This document shows positions 1-5,052 of a stretch of 5,052 nt of DNA, piece by piece. Made by a program: the position numbers and the translations under genes. Every line of letters begins with the position of its first letter. The first letter of the stretch is position 1. The notes beneath the pieces are model-generated. The model was not told the origin of the DNA. It saw only the letters and a list, made by a program, of their open reading frames with translations, and did not search any database. The stretch covers positions 1-5,052 of the forward strand of contig CANQYA010000073.1 in the NCBI GenBank assembly GCA_947627965.1. Direction: 5' to 3'. The stretch comes from an uncultured Bacilli bacterium. Its GTDB lineage: Bacteria > Bacillota_I > Bacilli_A > RF39 > UBA660.

Positions 1-203
1 CAATCGATGCAACATTTGCAACAATTACAAAAGCATTATCAAAAGGAGATAAAGTACCACTAGTTGGATTTGGAACATTTGCTGTTTCAAAGAGAGCTGC
101 ACGTGAAGGACACAATCCTCAAACAGGAGAAAAAGTTAAAATTCCTGCAAGAAATGCTGTTACTTTCAAAGCTGGATCAGCATTAAAAGAATCAGTTAAC
201 TAA
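1..203 (+). CDS. hup: HU family DNA-binding protein, 5'-truncated by window edge
   Basis: Small, basic, dimeric histone-like protein that bends and compacts DNA in the nucleoid. The first full codon is at base 3; 66 residues are visible before TAA at 201-203. HU proteins are about 90 residues, so roughly 25 N-terminal residues, the start codon and the promoter lie outside the window. Visible in order are the end of the helical dimerisation region, the near-invariant GFGTF segment, a basic DNA-binding beta arm (RAAREGHNPQTGEKVKIPAR) carrying the NPQTG tip whose proline intercalates in HU/IHF proteins, then the FKAG(S)ALK C-terminal helix. The single tight NPQTG form and isolation from neighbours favour HU over IHF. 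GC is about 35% by hand count (72 of 203), clearly above the genes that follow, with many GCA/GCT alanine codons. That fits a strongly conserved, highly expressed gene rather than transfer. An intrinsic terminator follows immediately. Confidence 0.95.
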   Translation, partial: IDATFATITKALSKGDKVPLVGFGTFAVSKRAAREGHNPQTGEKVKIPARNAVTFKAGSALKESVN

Positions 204-231
204 TAGAGTAGCAATACTCTATTTTTTTTTT
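202..231 (+). terminator. Rho-independent terminator of the HU gene
   Basis: A perfect 9-bp stem is formed by 202-210 (AATAGAGTA) and 215-223 (TACTCTATT), closed by a GCAA loop of the stable GNRA type at 211-214. It runs directly into an uninterrupted run of ten T at 222-231. The left arm starts at the second base of the HU stop codon. This should isolate HU transcription from cca. Confidence 0.92.
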
Positions 232-234
232 GGC

Positions 235-263
235 TTTTGTTTTATAGATAAATTTGTTATAAT
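235..263 (+). promoter_or_regulatory. Extended -10 sigma-A type promoter for the cca-dnaD-nth operon
   Basis: A consensus -10 hexamer TATAAT lies at 258-263, preceded by TG at 255-256 in the correct extended -10 position (TGnTATAAT). The -35 region is poor: TTTTGT at 235-240 gives a 17-bp spacer, while TTGTTT at 237-242 would give only 15 bp. The TG motif probably compensates. The expected transcription start is near 269-271, right at the ribosome binding site. It sits just after the HU terminator, as expected for an independent operon promoter. Confidence 0.78.
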
Positions 264-269
264 GTTATT

Positions 270-274
270 GGAGG
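270..274 (+). promoter_or_regulatory. Ribosome binding site of cca
   Basis: GGAGG at 270-274 lies 7 nt before ATG at 282, ideal spacing, and fixes that start. It nearly coincides with the start point predicted from the -10 box, implying a very short leader. Confidence 0.85.
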
Positions 275-281
275 AAAATCT

Positions 282-1370
282 ATGTTAGAAACATCATTAA
301 AGCTACTCAAGAAGATAGAAACTCATGGTTTTAAAGCCTATATTGTCGGAGGTTTTGTTCGTGATTATTTACTTAATAAACCTTCACAAGATGTCGATAT
401 TGCAACTTCTGCTACACCAATGGATATTAAACAAATATTTAAAGATATCTTTATTCCTAAAGTTGAATATGGTTCAGTAACTGTTTTTTATCACAATATA
501 CGTTTTGAAATTACTACTTTTAGAAAAGAATTTACTTATGTAAATAATCGTAAGCCTTATGAATTTGAATATATTAATAGTTTAATTGACGATTTATCTA
601 GAAGAGATTTTATTATAAATACTATTTGTATGGATAGTGAAGGGAAAATAATTGATTTACTTAATGGTAAAAAAGATTTAGACAATAAAGTTATAAACAC
701 TGTCGGACCTAGTTATAATAAATTTGAAGAAGATTGTCTCCGTATTTTAAGAGCGATAAGGTTTGCTACTATATTAAATTTTTCTTTAAGTGACGAAATT
801 AAAACAGCTATTAAAGAGACTAAACATCTTTTAGCAACCCTTTCTTATCAAAGAAAAAAGGAAGAATTAGATAAAATATTTTCTAGTCCTAATGCTTTAT
901 ATGGCGTATCTTTATTAAAAGAATTAGAATTAGATAAAGAATTAGAAATATATAATTTAGAAGATATAAAATTAGGGGTCGATATTATTGGTATTTGGTC
1001 TTCATTAAATATAAGTGATAAATATCCTTTCTCTAAAAGTGAAAAAGAACTTATTAACAAAATAAGAGAAGCTATGAAAATGGATAATCTAAATAATGAA
1101 GTTTTATATAATTATGGACTATATGTTAACAGTATTGCTGGTGCGATTAAAGGAATTAATAAAAAGAAAATAACAGAAAAATTTGATAATTTACCTATAA
1201 CTAATAAAAATGATATTAATATAACTAGTGAAGAAATTATGACTATTTTAAATAAAAGTGGAGGTTCATATTTAAAAGATATTTATAATAATTTAACAAC
1301 ATTAATATTAAATGGAAAACTAGAAAATAATAATGAAATTTTAAAAGAATATATAGTTAATAATTATTAA
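282..1370 (+). CDS. cca: CCA tRNA nucleotidyltransferase (class II, Bacillus type)
   Basis: Builds or repairs the 3'-terminal CCA of tRNAs from CTP and ATP without a nucleic-acid template, in the cytoplasm. The 362 residues are slightly short for Bacillus-type enzymes (about 400). Motifs in order: GGFVRD (23-28); metal-binding D37-V-D39 followed by IATSATP; EITTFRKE (76-83); the RRDF motif at 107-110 with N113, followed by DLLNGKKDL (125-133); and the nucleotide-selecting EDxxRxxR motif with E150, D151, R154 and R157, ending RAIRFA. The class II head and neck are therefore complete. The usual S-x-E-R neck motif reads SYQR (188-191), with Gln for Glu. The C-terminal body and tail are low-complexity and AT-biased. 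No HD phosphohydrolase domain like that of E. coli Cca is seen. Poly(A) polymerase is a close relative, but a lone class II enzyme in a Gram-positive is normally the CCA-adding one. First gene of an operon with dnaD (9-nt gap) and nth. Confidence 0.93.
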   Translation: MLETSLKLLKKIETHGFKAYIVGGFVRDYLLNKPSQDVDIATSATPMDIKQIFKDIFIPKVEYGSVTVFYHNIRFEITTFRKEFTYVNNRKPYEFEYINSLIDDLSRRDFIINTICMDSEGKIIDLLNGKKDLDNKVINTVGPSYNKFEEDCLRILRAIRFATILNFSLSDEIKTAIKETKHLLATLSYQRKKEELDKIFSSPNALYGVSLLKELELDKELEIYNLEDIKLGVDIIGIWSSLNISDKYPFSKSEKELINKIREAMKMDNLNNEVLYNYGLYVNSIAGAIKGINKKKITEKFDNLPITNKNDINITSEEIMTILNKSGGSYLKDIYNNLTTLILNGKLENNNEILKEYIVNNY

Positions 1371-1375
1371 GGGGG
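1369..1375 (+). promoter_or_regulatory. Unusual ribosome binding site of dnaD (AAGGGGG)
   Basis: AAGGGGG overlaps the last two bases of the cca stop codon and ends 4 nt before ATG at 1380. It can pair over seven positions with the 16S anti-Shine-Dalgarno UUCCUCC if one G-U wobble replaces the usual A-U. It supports the 1380 start and reinitiation by ribosomes leaving cca. Confidence 0.7.
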
Positions 1376-1379
1376 TTTT

Positions 1380-2036
1380 ATGAAAAATAAAAAAATGATT
1401 GATATATTACAATCTAAAAATATTGTTATACCTTTATATTTATATCGATTATATAATAAAATGAATATTAAGTTAGAAGAATTTATTTTCTTAATGTACT
1501 TATATAATCAAGGAAATAAAATATTATTTGATTTAGGGGAGATAGAAAACGATTTAGGACTTGATGTTAAAAGTGTAATGAGTATTATTGATCGCCTTAC
1601 AAGTAACAAATTAATTAGATTAGATGTTGTAAAGAATGATAAAAATGTTAGTGAAGAATATATTTCTTTAGACGATTTTTATCAAAAAATAAGTTTATTA
1701 ATTATGGAAGATATAAATAATAAAGATAATGATAATGACGAAATTTTTACGACGATAGAAAAAGAATTTGCTAGAACTTTAAGCCCAATAGAGTACGAAA
1801 TAGTAAAAGCATGGCTTGAAAGTGGTATAAGTGAAGAATTAATTAAAGAAGCTTTAAAAGAAGCAACTTTTAATGGTGTTAGTAACTTGAGATATATCGA
1901 TAAGATATTGTATGAATGGGGTAAAAAAGGAATAAAGAATAAAGAAGATGTGGAAAAAAATCGTAATAATAAAAAGATTAATAAAGACGAAAAATTAGAA
2001 GTTTTTGAGTATAATTGGTTGGATGATGATGAGTAA
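1380..2036 (+). CDS. dnaD: DnaD primosomal / replication initiation protein
   Basis: DnaD acts at origins and stalled forks of low-GC Gram-positives, with DnaA, DnaB and DnaI, to load the replicative helicase; this role is family knowledge. The 218-residue length is close to B. subtilis DnaD (about 230). An N-terminal winged-helix region spans about 14-95: helix segments from 30, a helix-turn-helix around DLGLDVKSVMSIIDRL (58-73), then the wing. A charged Asn/Asp linker (112-121) leads to the DnaB_2/DDBH2 helical domain (about 122-186). That domain bears the signature YxxxIxxxW as Y172, I176 and W180, followed by G181. The tail (187-218) is Lys/Asn-rich and ends in YNWL (211-214) plus an acidic DDDE. 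A YNWL-like end is, as I recall, common in DnaD proteins. It lies in an operon between cca and nth; dnaD-nth adjacency is widespread in Bacillota and supports the call over a phage DnaD-like protein. The end overlaps the nth start by 1 nt. Confidence 0.92.
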   Translation: MKNKKMIDILQSKNIVIPLYLYRLYNKMNIKLEEFIFLMYLYNQGNKILFDLGEIENDLGLDVKSVMSIIDRLTSNKLIRLDVVKNDKNVSEEYISLDDFYQKISLLIMEDINNKDNDNDEIFTTIEKEFARTLSPIEYEIVKAWLESGISEELIKEALKEATFNGVSNLRYIDKILYEWGKKGIKNKEDVEKNRNNKKINKDEKLEVFEYNWLDDDE

Positions 2037-2038
2037 TG
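2034..2038 (+). promoter_or_regulatory. TAATG stop-start overlap coupling dnaD and nth
   Basis: The dnaD stop TAA (2034-2036) shares its last A with the nth ATG (2036-2038). No good Shine-Dalgarno precedes it: the upstream bases are GATG repeats encoding the acidic DnaD tail. nth is therefore probably translated mainly by ribosomes finishing dnaD. Confidence 0.75.
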
Positions 2039-2650
2039 ATAGAAGAAGTAGAAAAATATTTAGATTTTTTGTTTCCTAATCCTAAATGTGAATTAAATTA
2101 TAATAAAGATTATGAACTATTAATAGCAGTAGTATTAAGTGCTCAAACAACTGATAAAAGAGTTAACAGTGTCACACCTATTTTATTTAATAAATATCCT
2201 ACTTTAGAAGATTTAAGTAAGGCTTTAGAAAGTGATGTTATGGATATTATTAAACCGATTGGTACTTTTCATAAAAAAGCTAATTTTATTATCGAAATAG
2301 CTAAAATATTAGTTAATGATTACGATGGTAAGGTTCCTAATGATCGTACTGCTTTAGAAAAAATGCCAGGTGTCGGAAGAAAGACAACTAATGTTGTTTT
2401 AAGTAATTTATTTGATGTACCTGCTATTGCTGTTGATACTCATGTAGCAAGAGTAAGTAAAAGATTAGGTTTAGCTAAAGATAGTGACGATGTTTTAACT
2501 ATTGAAAAAAAGTTAATGAAGAAATTTGATAAAAGTGTTTGGAGCAAGCGTCACCATCAATTAGTCCTTTTTGGTAGATATTATTGTAAAGCTATCGCTC
2601 CACAATGTAATTCTTGTAAATTAAAAAGTATTTGTAAAAATAGTAAATAA
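2036..2650 (+). CDS. nth: Endonuclease III (DNA glycosylase / AP lyase)
   Basis: Base-excision repair enzyme that removes oxidised pyrimidines such as thymine glycol and cleaves the abasic site by beta-elimination. The 204 residues match the family (about 210). Visible are LSAQTTD (34-40), equivalent to the Gln-containing damage-recognition segment; the helix-hairpin-helix MPGVGRKT (110-117) with the catalytic lysine K116; and VDTHVARVSKRLGL (133-146) with the catalytic aspartate D134. The C-terminal iron-sulfur loop has the exact spacing C-x6-C-x2-C-x5-C (C184, C191, C194, C200) that binds a [4Fe-4S] cluster. All active-site and cluster residues are present, so it should be functional. The VDTHV and K116/D134 pairing distinguishes it from MutY, which lacks the lysine. 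Last gene of the cca-dnaD-nth operon. The stop codon lies in the loop of a predicted terminator hairpin. Confidence 0.97.
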   Translation: MIEEVEKYLDFLFPNPKCELNYNKDYELLIAVVLSAQTTDKRVNSVTPILFNKYPTLEDLSKALESDVMDIIKPIGTFHKKANFIIEIAKILVNDYDGKVPNDRTALEKMPGVGRKTTNVVLSNLFDVPAIAVDTHVARVSKRLGLAKDSDDVLTIEKKLMKKFDKSVWSKRHHQLVLFGRYYCKAIAPQCNSCKLKSICKNSK

Positions 2651-2667
2651 GACTATTTTTTTCTTTT
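2636..2667 (+). terminator. AT-rich intrinsic terminator overlapping the 3' end of nth
   Basis: A perfect 9-bp inverted repeat, AAAAATAGT (2636-2644) and ACTATTTTT (2652-2660), surrounds a 7-nt loop. A U-rich tract follows: seven T at 2656-2662, one C, then four T. Only one G-C pair is present, so the hairpin is weak. The left arm encodes the last residues of Nth and the stop codon (2648-2650) is in the loop, so a terminating ribosome could mask it. Position after the last operon gene supports the call; strength is uncertain. Confidence 0.6.
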
Positions 2668-2695
2668 ATTTGTTGTAAAAAGGTTTAAATAAAAG
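2663..2695 (+). repeat. 9-bp inverted repeat in the nth-fem intergenic region
   Basis: CTTTTATTT (2663-2671) and AAATAAAAG (2687-2695) are exact reverse complements separated by 15 nt. No T-run follows, so this is not a second standard terminator. The right arm overlaps the candidate -35 box of the fem promoter. In such AT-rich DNA it may be chance. Confidence 0.3.
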
Positions 2696-2712
2696 TAGTT
2701 TTATGTAATAAT
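2684..2712 (+). promoter_or_regulatory. Candidate promoter for the FemABX gene pair
   Basis: TTTAAA at 2684-2689 (4 of 6 to TTGACA), a 17-bp spacer and AATAAT at 2707-2712 (5 of 6 to TATAAT). A TG at 2704-2705 sits in the extended -10 position. The start would fall near 2718-2720, giving a leader of about 35 nt. AT-rich sequence offers many weak matches, so the exact placement is tentative, but an independent promoter is expected after the nth terminator. Confidence 0.4.
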
Positions 2713-2728
2713 ATTAATAGTAATATTA
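2709..2728 (+). repeat. Two tandem copies of the palindrome TAATATTA, possible operator
   Basis: TAATATTA occurs at 2709-2716 and 2721-2728, separated by ATAG. Each 8-mer is its own reverse complement, so the pair is both a direct repeat of 12-bp period and an inverted repeat. It overlaps the candidate -10 box and expected transcription start of the fem genes, where a repressor would act. No regulator is identified, and AT-rich chance occurrence is possible. Confidence 0.35.
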
Positions 2729-2739
2729 AAACTTCACCA

Positions 2740-2747
2740 TAAGGAGG
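2740..2747 (+). promoter_or_regulatory. Strong ribosome binding site of the first FemABX gene
   Basis: TAAGGAGG at 2740-2747 contains the full AAGGAGG consensus and ends 5 nt before ATG at 2753. It is the best Shine-Dalgarno in the window, suggests efficient translation and fixes this start. Confidence 0.88.
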
Positions 2748-2752
2748 AACAT

Positions 2753-4024
2753 ATGAAATTTGTTGAATTAGAAGAAAAAGAATTCCAAGACTTTGCTAGT
2801 AATCACGAACAAGAAAGTTTTTTTCAAACGATAGGAGTTGCTAAACTAAGAGAAAGTTACGGAAGTAAAATATATTATTTAGGGGTAAAAGAAAAGAATA
2901 AGATTATTGCTGGAGCTATGTTTACTGTAACTAAGACCTTTTTAGGTAGATATACTTTTTATGCTCCAAGAGGATATTTAATGGATTATTCTAACGAAAA
3001 ATTATTAGAGTTTTTTACTAAAGAATTAGAGAAATTTTGTAAAGAAAGAAAAGGTATAATGATTAAGATCGATCCTAACGTTATTTATCAAATAAGAGGA
3101 AATGATGGTAGTGTTATACCTAGTAATCCTAAAAATGACGAAGTAATTAATTTATTAAAAAGAATAGGGTATAAACACTTTGGTTTTAATACCGATGTCG
3201 TAAATACGCAGTCGAGATGGAATGCTCGTCTTGAATTAGATGTTCCTTACGAAGAATTAAAGAAAAGATTTTCGAAAACGACAAGAAAAAATATTGAAGC
3301 AACTTATAAAAAAGGAATACAAATTAGAAAAGGTAAGATTGATGACTTAGAAAGTATGGAAGAAATACTAATTGAAACAGCTAATCGTAAAAAGTTTAAC
3401 TATCGTGATTTAGAATATTATAAAAGAATGTATAAATACTTAGGTGATGATTTACAAATATATATTGCTTATTTAGATCCTGATATTTATCTTGCTTCTT
3501 CTATGGAATTATTGCAACAAGAAGAAGAAAATAATAAAAGTATTATTGATAAGATGGAACACGATAATGTAGGAAATAAGTTAATTAATCAAAAAGAAAC
3601 GTCAGATAAATTACTAGAGAAATATCGTAATGAAGTAGAAGAAGCTAAAAAATTTAAAAAAGAAAATCCCACTGGTAAAGATATAGGGGTATTGTTATCT
3701 TTAAAATCAGGATTAGAATATTTAACGCTTTATAGTGGTATCCTTATGGAATATAAGAGATTTACTCCTAAATATGCGATGTATAACGAACATATTTTAG
3801 ATGCTTATCGTTACGGTATTCCTTATGTTAATTTCTATGGAATTTCGGGAATATTTGACCCTAAAAATAAGTATTATGGCGTATTTGAAATAAAGAAAGG
3901 TTTCGGTATTAATGTTGTCGAACTAATTGGTGAATTTACATATCCTCTTTCTTTTACTTATTATATTTATTCTTTTTTAAGAAAGTTTAAGATTATGTGG
4001 CGTGATTTTCAAGAAAGAAGGTAA
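2753..4024 (+). CDS. FemABX-family aminoacyltransferase, first of tandem pair (peptidoglycan bridge)
   Basis: Fem enzymes transfer amino acids from aminoacyl-tRNA to the stem-peptide lysine side of lipid II on the cytoplasmic membrane face, building interpeptide bridges (FemX/A/B in Staphylococcus, MurM/N in pneumococcus). The 423 residues are typical. In order: SFFQT (22-26) and YAPRGYLMDY (70-79); KIDP (105-108); the QxRW segment (153-156) leading into the second GNAT-like lobe; a KTTRKNIE stretch (175-182); and ETANRKKF (208-215). A charged, probably coiled-coil insertion follows at about 252-305, matching the tRNA-binding helical arm of FemA. The lobe then resumes with NFYGISGIFDP (360-370) and EIKKGFG...ELIGEF (379-395), the family C-terminal signature. 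No signal peptide is seen. Unlike its neighbour it has Val29 and Ser38 where the paralogue has Trp. About half of the first 79 residues match that paralogue. The amino acid transferred and its order in the bridge cannot be read from sequence; a non-wall FemABX role is less likely. Confidence 0.88.
   Translation: MKFVELEEKEFQDFASNHEQESFFQTIGVAKLRESYGSKIYYLGVKEKNKIIAGAMFTVTKTFLGRYTFYAPRGYLMDYSNEKLLEFFTKELEKFCKERKGIMIKIDPNVIYQIRGNDGSVIPSNPKNDEVINLLKRIGYKHFGFNTDVVNTQSRWNARLELDVPYEELKKRFSKTTRKNIEATYKKGIQIRKGKIDDLESMEEILIETANRKKFNYRDLEYYKRMYKYLGDDLQIYIAYLDPDIYLASSMELLQQEEENNKSIIDKMEHDNVGNKLINQKETSDKLLEKYRNEVEEAKKFKKENPTGKDIGVLLSLKSGLEYLTLYSGILMEYKRFTPKYAMYNEHILDAYRYGIPYVNFYGISGIFDPKNKYYGVFEIKKGFGINVVELIGEFTYPLSFTYYIYSFLRKFKIMWRDFQERR
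4014..4021 (+). promoter_or_regulatory. Ribosome binding site of the second FemABX gene, inside the end of the first
   Basis: AAAGAAGG (4014-4021), coding the last Glu-Arg-Arg codons of the first protein, has an AAGG core 7 nt before ATG at 4029. The two genes are 4 nt apart, so translational coupling is likely. It is weaker than the site of the first gene. Confidence 0.6.
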
Positions 4025-4028
4025 AATA

Positions 4029-5052
4029 ATGGAATTAATAAAATTAACGGAAAAAGAATTTAAAGACTTTGCTTATAATCATGAACAAGCTACTTTTTTA
4101 CAAACCATTAATTGGGCTAAACTAAAAGAAAGTAATGGTTGGGAATATGTCCTTTTAGGATTTAAGAAAAATAAAAAGGTTATAGCAGGTACGATCCTTT
4201 TATCGAAAATTACTCCTATTAAGAAGAAAATGTTTTATGCTCCAAGAGGTTTTATATTAGATTATAATGATTTTAATTTATTAGAGGATTTTACTTTAAA
4301 AATAAAAGATTATGTCAAAAAGAATAATGGTATCTTTTTTAAGATCGATCCTTATGTTAGATTACATCAAAGAGATAAAGATGGTAATATAGTCGAAAAG
4401 GGATTAGATAATTCGCATATTGTTAAAGAAATAAAGAGGTTAGGTTATAAGGAAAAGTGTGCTAAACCGGGGGAACAAACATTACAAGCTAAATGGATGT
4501 ATGGTATTCCTTTAAAAGGAAGAACTTTAGAAGATATAACTAAAGATATGTCTAGTAAGATGCGTAGTACTATTCGTAAAAATGAAAAAAATGGTGTTTA
4601 TCTTCGTGAAGGTAGTTACGATGAAATTAATCTATTTAAGAAAGTAGTTGACGAAACAGCTAATCGTAGGGGCTTTTTAAGTAGAGGTTTAGCATATTAC
4701 CAAAATATGTATAAGTTTTTTACAAAGGATAATTTTTTAAAATTATATTTTATTGAATTAAATGTCAAAGATAAATTACAAGATTTTAATAAAGAATTAT
4801 CAGTAATGGAAAAAGAATATCAACAATTATTAGATAGTAAAAAGCAAGGGGTTAAAATAAAAGAAGAAACTTCTAAAAGTAAAGAAGAAGAAATAAATCG
4901 TCTTAAAGAAAAGATAACTCATTTTGAAGAATTACAAAAAAATGAAGGGGATATATTATTACTTGGTGCGGTCTTTTATTTCTTATGTGGTAACGAAGTA
5001 TTGTCTTTTGCAGGTGGTGAGTATGAGAAGTATTTAGAGTTTCAACCTTTTG
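4029..5052 (+). CDS. FemABX-family aminoacyltransferase, second of tandem pair, 3'-truncated by window edge
   Basis: Translation from ATG at 4029 stays open to the window end, giving 341 residues of a protein probably about 420-430 long. The C-terminal FYGxSG signature lies outside the window. Visible are TFLQTINWAKLKE (22-34), YAPRGFILDY (70-79), FFKIDP (103-108), QAKW (153-156), KMRSTIRKNEKNG (177-189), ETANRRGF and a long Lys/Glu-rich, probably coiled-coil arm (about 250-312). After the arm come LLLGAVFYF and a SFAGGEYEKYLEF segment, where family members enter the second half of the C-terminal lobe. It aligns without gaps to the upstream protein through the first 156 residues, with 39 of the first 79 identical by hand count, so the pair arose by an old duplication. 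Trp29 and Trp38 are present, as often in this family. It probably acts with the upstream enzyme on successive positions of a peptidoglycan bridge; substrate unknown. Confidence 0.87.
   Translation, partial: MELIKLTEKEFKDFAYNHEQATFLQTINWAKLKESNGWEYVLLGFKKNKKVIAGTILLSKITPIKKKMFYAPRGFILDYNDFNLLEDFTLKIKDYVKKNNGIFFKIDPYVRLHQRDKDGNIVEKGLDNSHIVKEIKRLGYKEKCAKPGEQTLQAKWMYGIPLKGRTLEDITKDMSSKMRSTIRKNEKNGVYLREGSYDEINLFKKVVDETANRRGFLSRGLAYYQNMYKFFTKDNFLKLYFIELNVKDKLQDFNKELSVMEKEYQQLLDSKKQGVKIKEETSKSKEEEINRLKEKITHFEELQKNEGDILLLGAVFYFLCGNEVLSFAGGEYEKYLEFQPF

Noticed and set aside
848..1060. 70-codon open frame on the minus strand within cca
   Set aside because: It lies wholly inside a well-supported gene, is rich in Ser/Leu/Asn as expected from the complement of Lys/Asp/Leu codons, and has no recognisable domain.
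282..1370. Poly(A) polymerase instead of CCA-adding enzyme
   Set aside because: The two are hard to tell apart by motif, but Bacillota normally carry one class II enzyme, which is CCA-adding, and the E150-D151-R154 pattern fits that clade.
1680..1745. Short AT-rich near-repeats (ATAATAAAGATAATGATAAT) as a possible repeat array
   Set aside because: They encode the Asn/Asp linker of DnaD and reflect AT-rich codon use; there are no spacers or regular units.
1380..2036. Phage-derived DnaD-like replication protein
   Set aside because: The nth neighbour, the full-length winged-helix plus DDBH2 layout and the absence of phage genes favour the chromosomal housekeeping DnaD.
2663..2695. Second intrinsic terminator after nth
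   Set aside because: The inverted repeat is perfect over 9 bp but has a 15-nt loop, no G-C core and no following T-run.
3506..3668. Frameshift or inserted foreign segment in the first Fem gene (charged, low-complexity stretch)
   Set aside because: The same kind of Lys/Glu-rich insertion occurs at the matching place in the second Fem protein and corresponds to the helical arm known in FemA.
1..5052. Mycoplasma-type genetic code (TGA as Trp)
   Set aside because: Tryptophans at conserved positions use TGG, all visible stops are TAA, and no reading frame is extended by reading TGA as Trp.

Overview
The window looks like a walled, low-GC Gram-positive bacterium (Bacillota/Bacilli, possibly one of the very AT-rich host-associated lineages near the Mollicutes). 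The evidence is strong AT bias, Shine-Dalgarno sites of the AGGAGG type, only TAA stop codons, a DnaD primosome protein (a low-GC Gram-positive hallmark), a class II CCA-adding enzyme of the Bacillus type, and two FemABX peptidoglycan-bridge enzymes. Tryptophan is written as TGG and no gene needs TGA read as Trp, so nothing suggests the Mycoplasma code. The lineage below phylum level is inference.

Layout, all on the + strand: (1) 1-203 is the C-terminal two thirds of an HU nucleoid protein, closed by a textbook intrinsic terminator whose stem starts in the stop codon. (2) A promoter with an extended -10 element at 258-263 starts a tight three-gene operon: cca (tRNA 3'-end CCA addition), dnaD (primosome/replication initiation) and nth (endonuclease III). 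The gaps are 9 nt and a 1-nt TAATG overlap. (3) A 102-nt intergenic stretch (2651-2752) holds a weak AT-rich terminator for the operon, a candidate promoter, two tandem copies of an 8-bp palindrome and a perfect Shine-Dalgarno site. (4) Two tandem FemABX-family aminoacyl-tRNA-dependent transferases follow, 4 nt apart. The second runs off the window end at 5052.

Functionally the first operon is information maintenance (tRNA maturation, replication start, base-excision repair). The second is probably cell-wall branching: each FemABX protein would add amino acids from aminoacyl-tRNA onto the lipid II stem peptide, so a paired set suggests a bridge of more than one residue. cca, dnaD and nth also lie in one chromosomal neighbourhood in Bacillus subtilis, so this looks like a condensed ancestral arrangement. 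No tRNA or rRNA gene, mobile element, CRISPR array or riboswitch was seen, and no stretch over about 100 bases lacks a gene. I do not see a previously undescribed system. The most distinctive content is the divergent tandem Fem pair and its control region.
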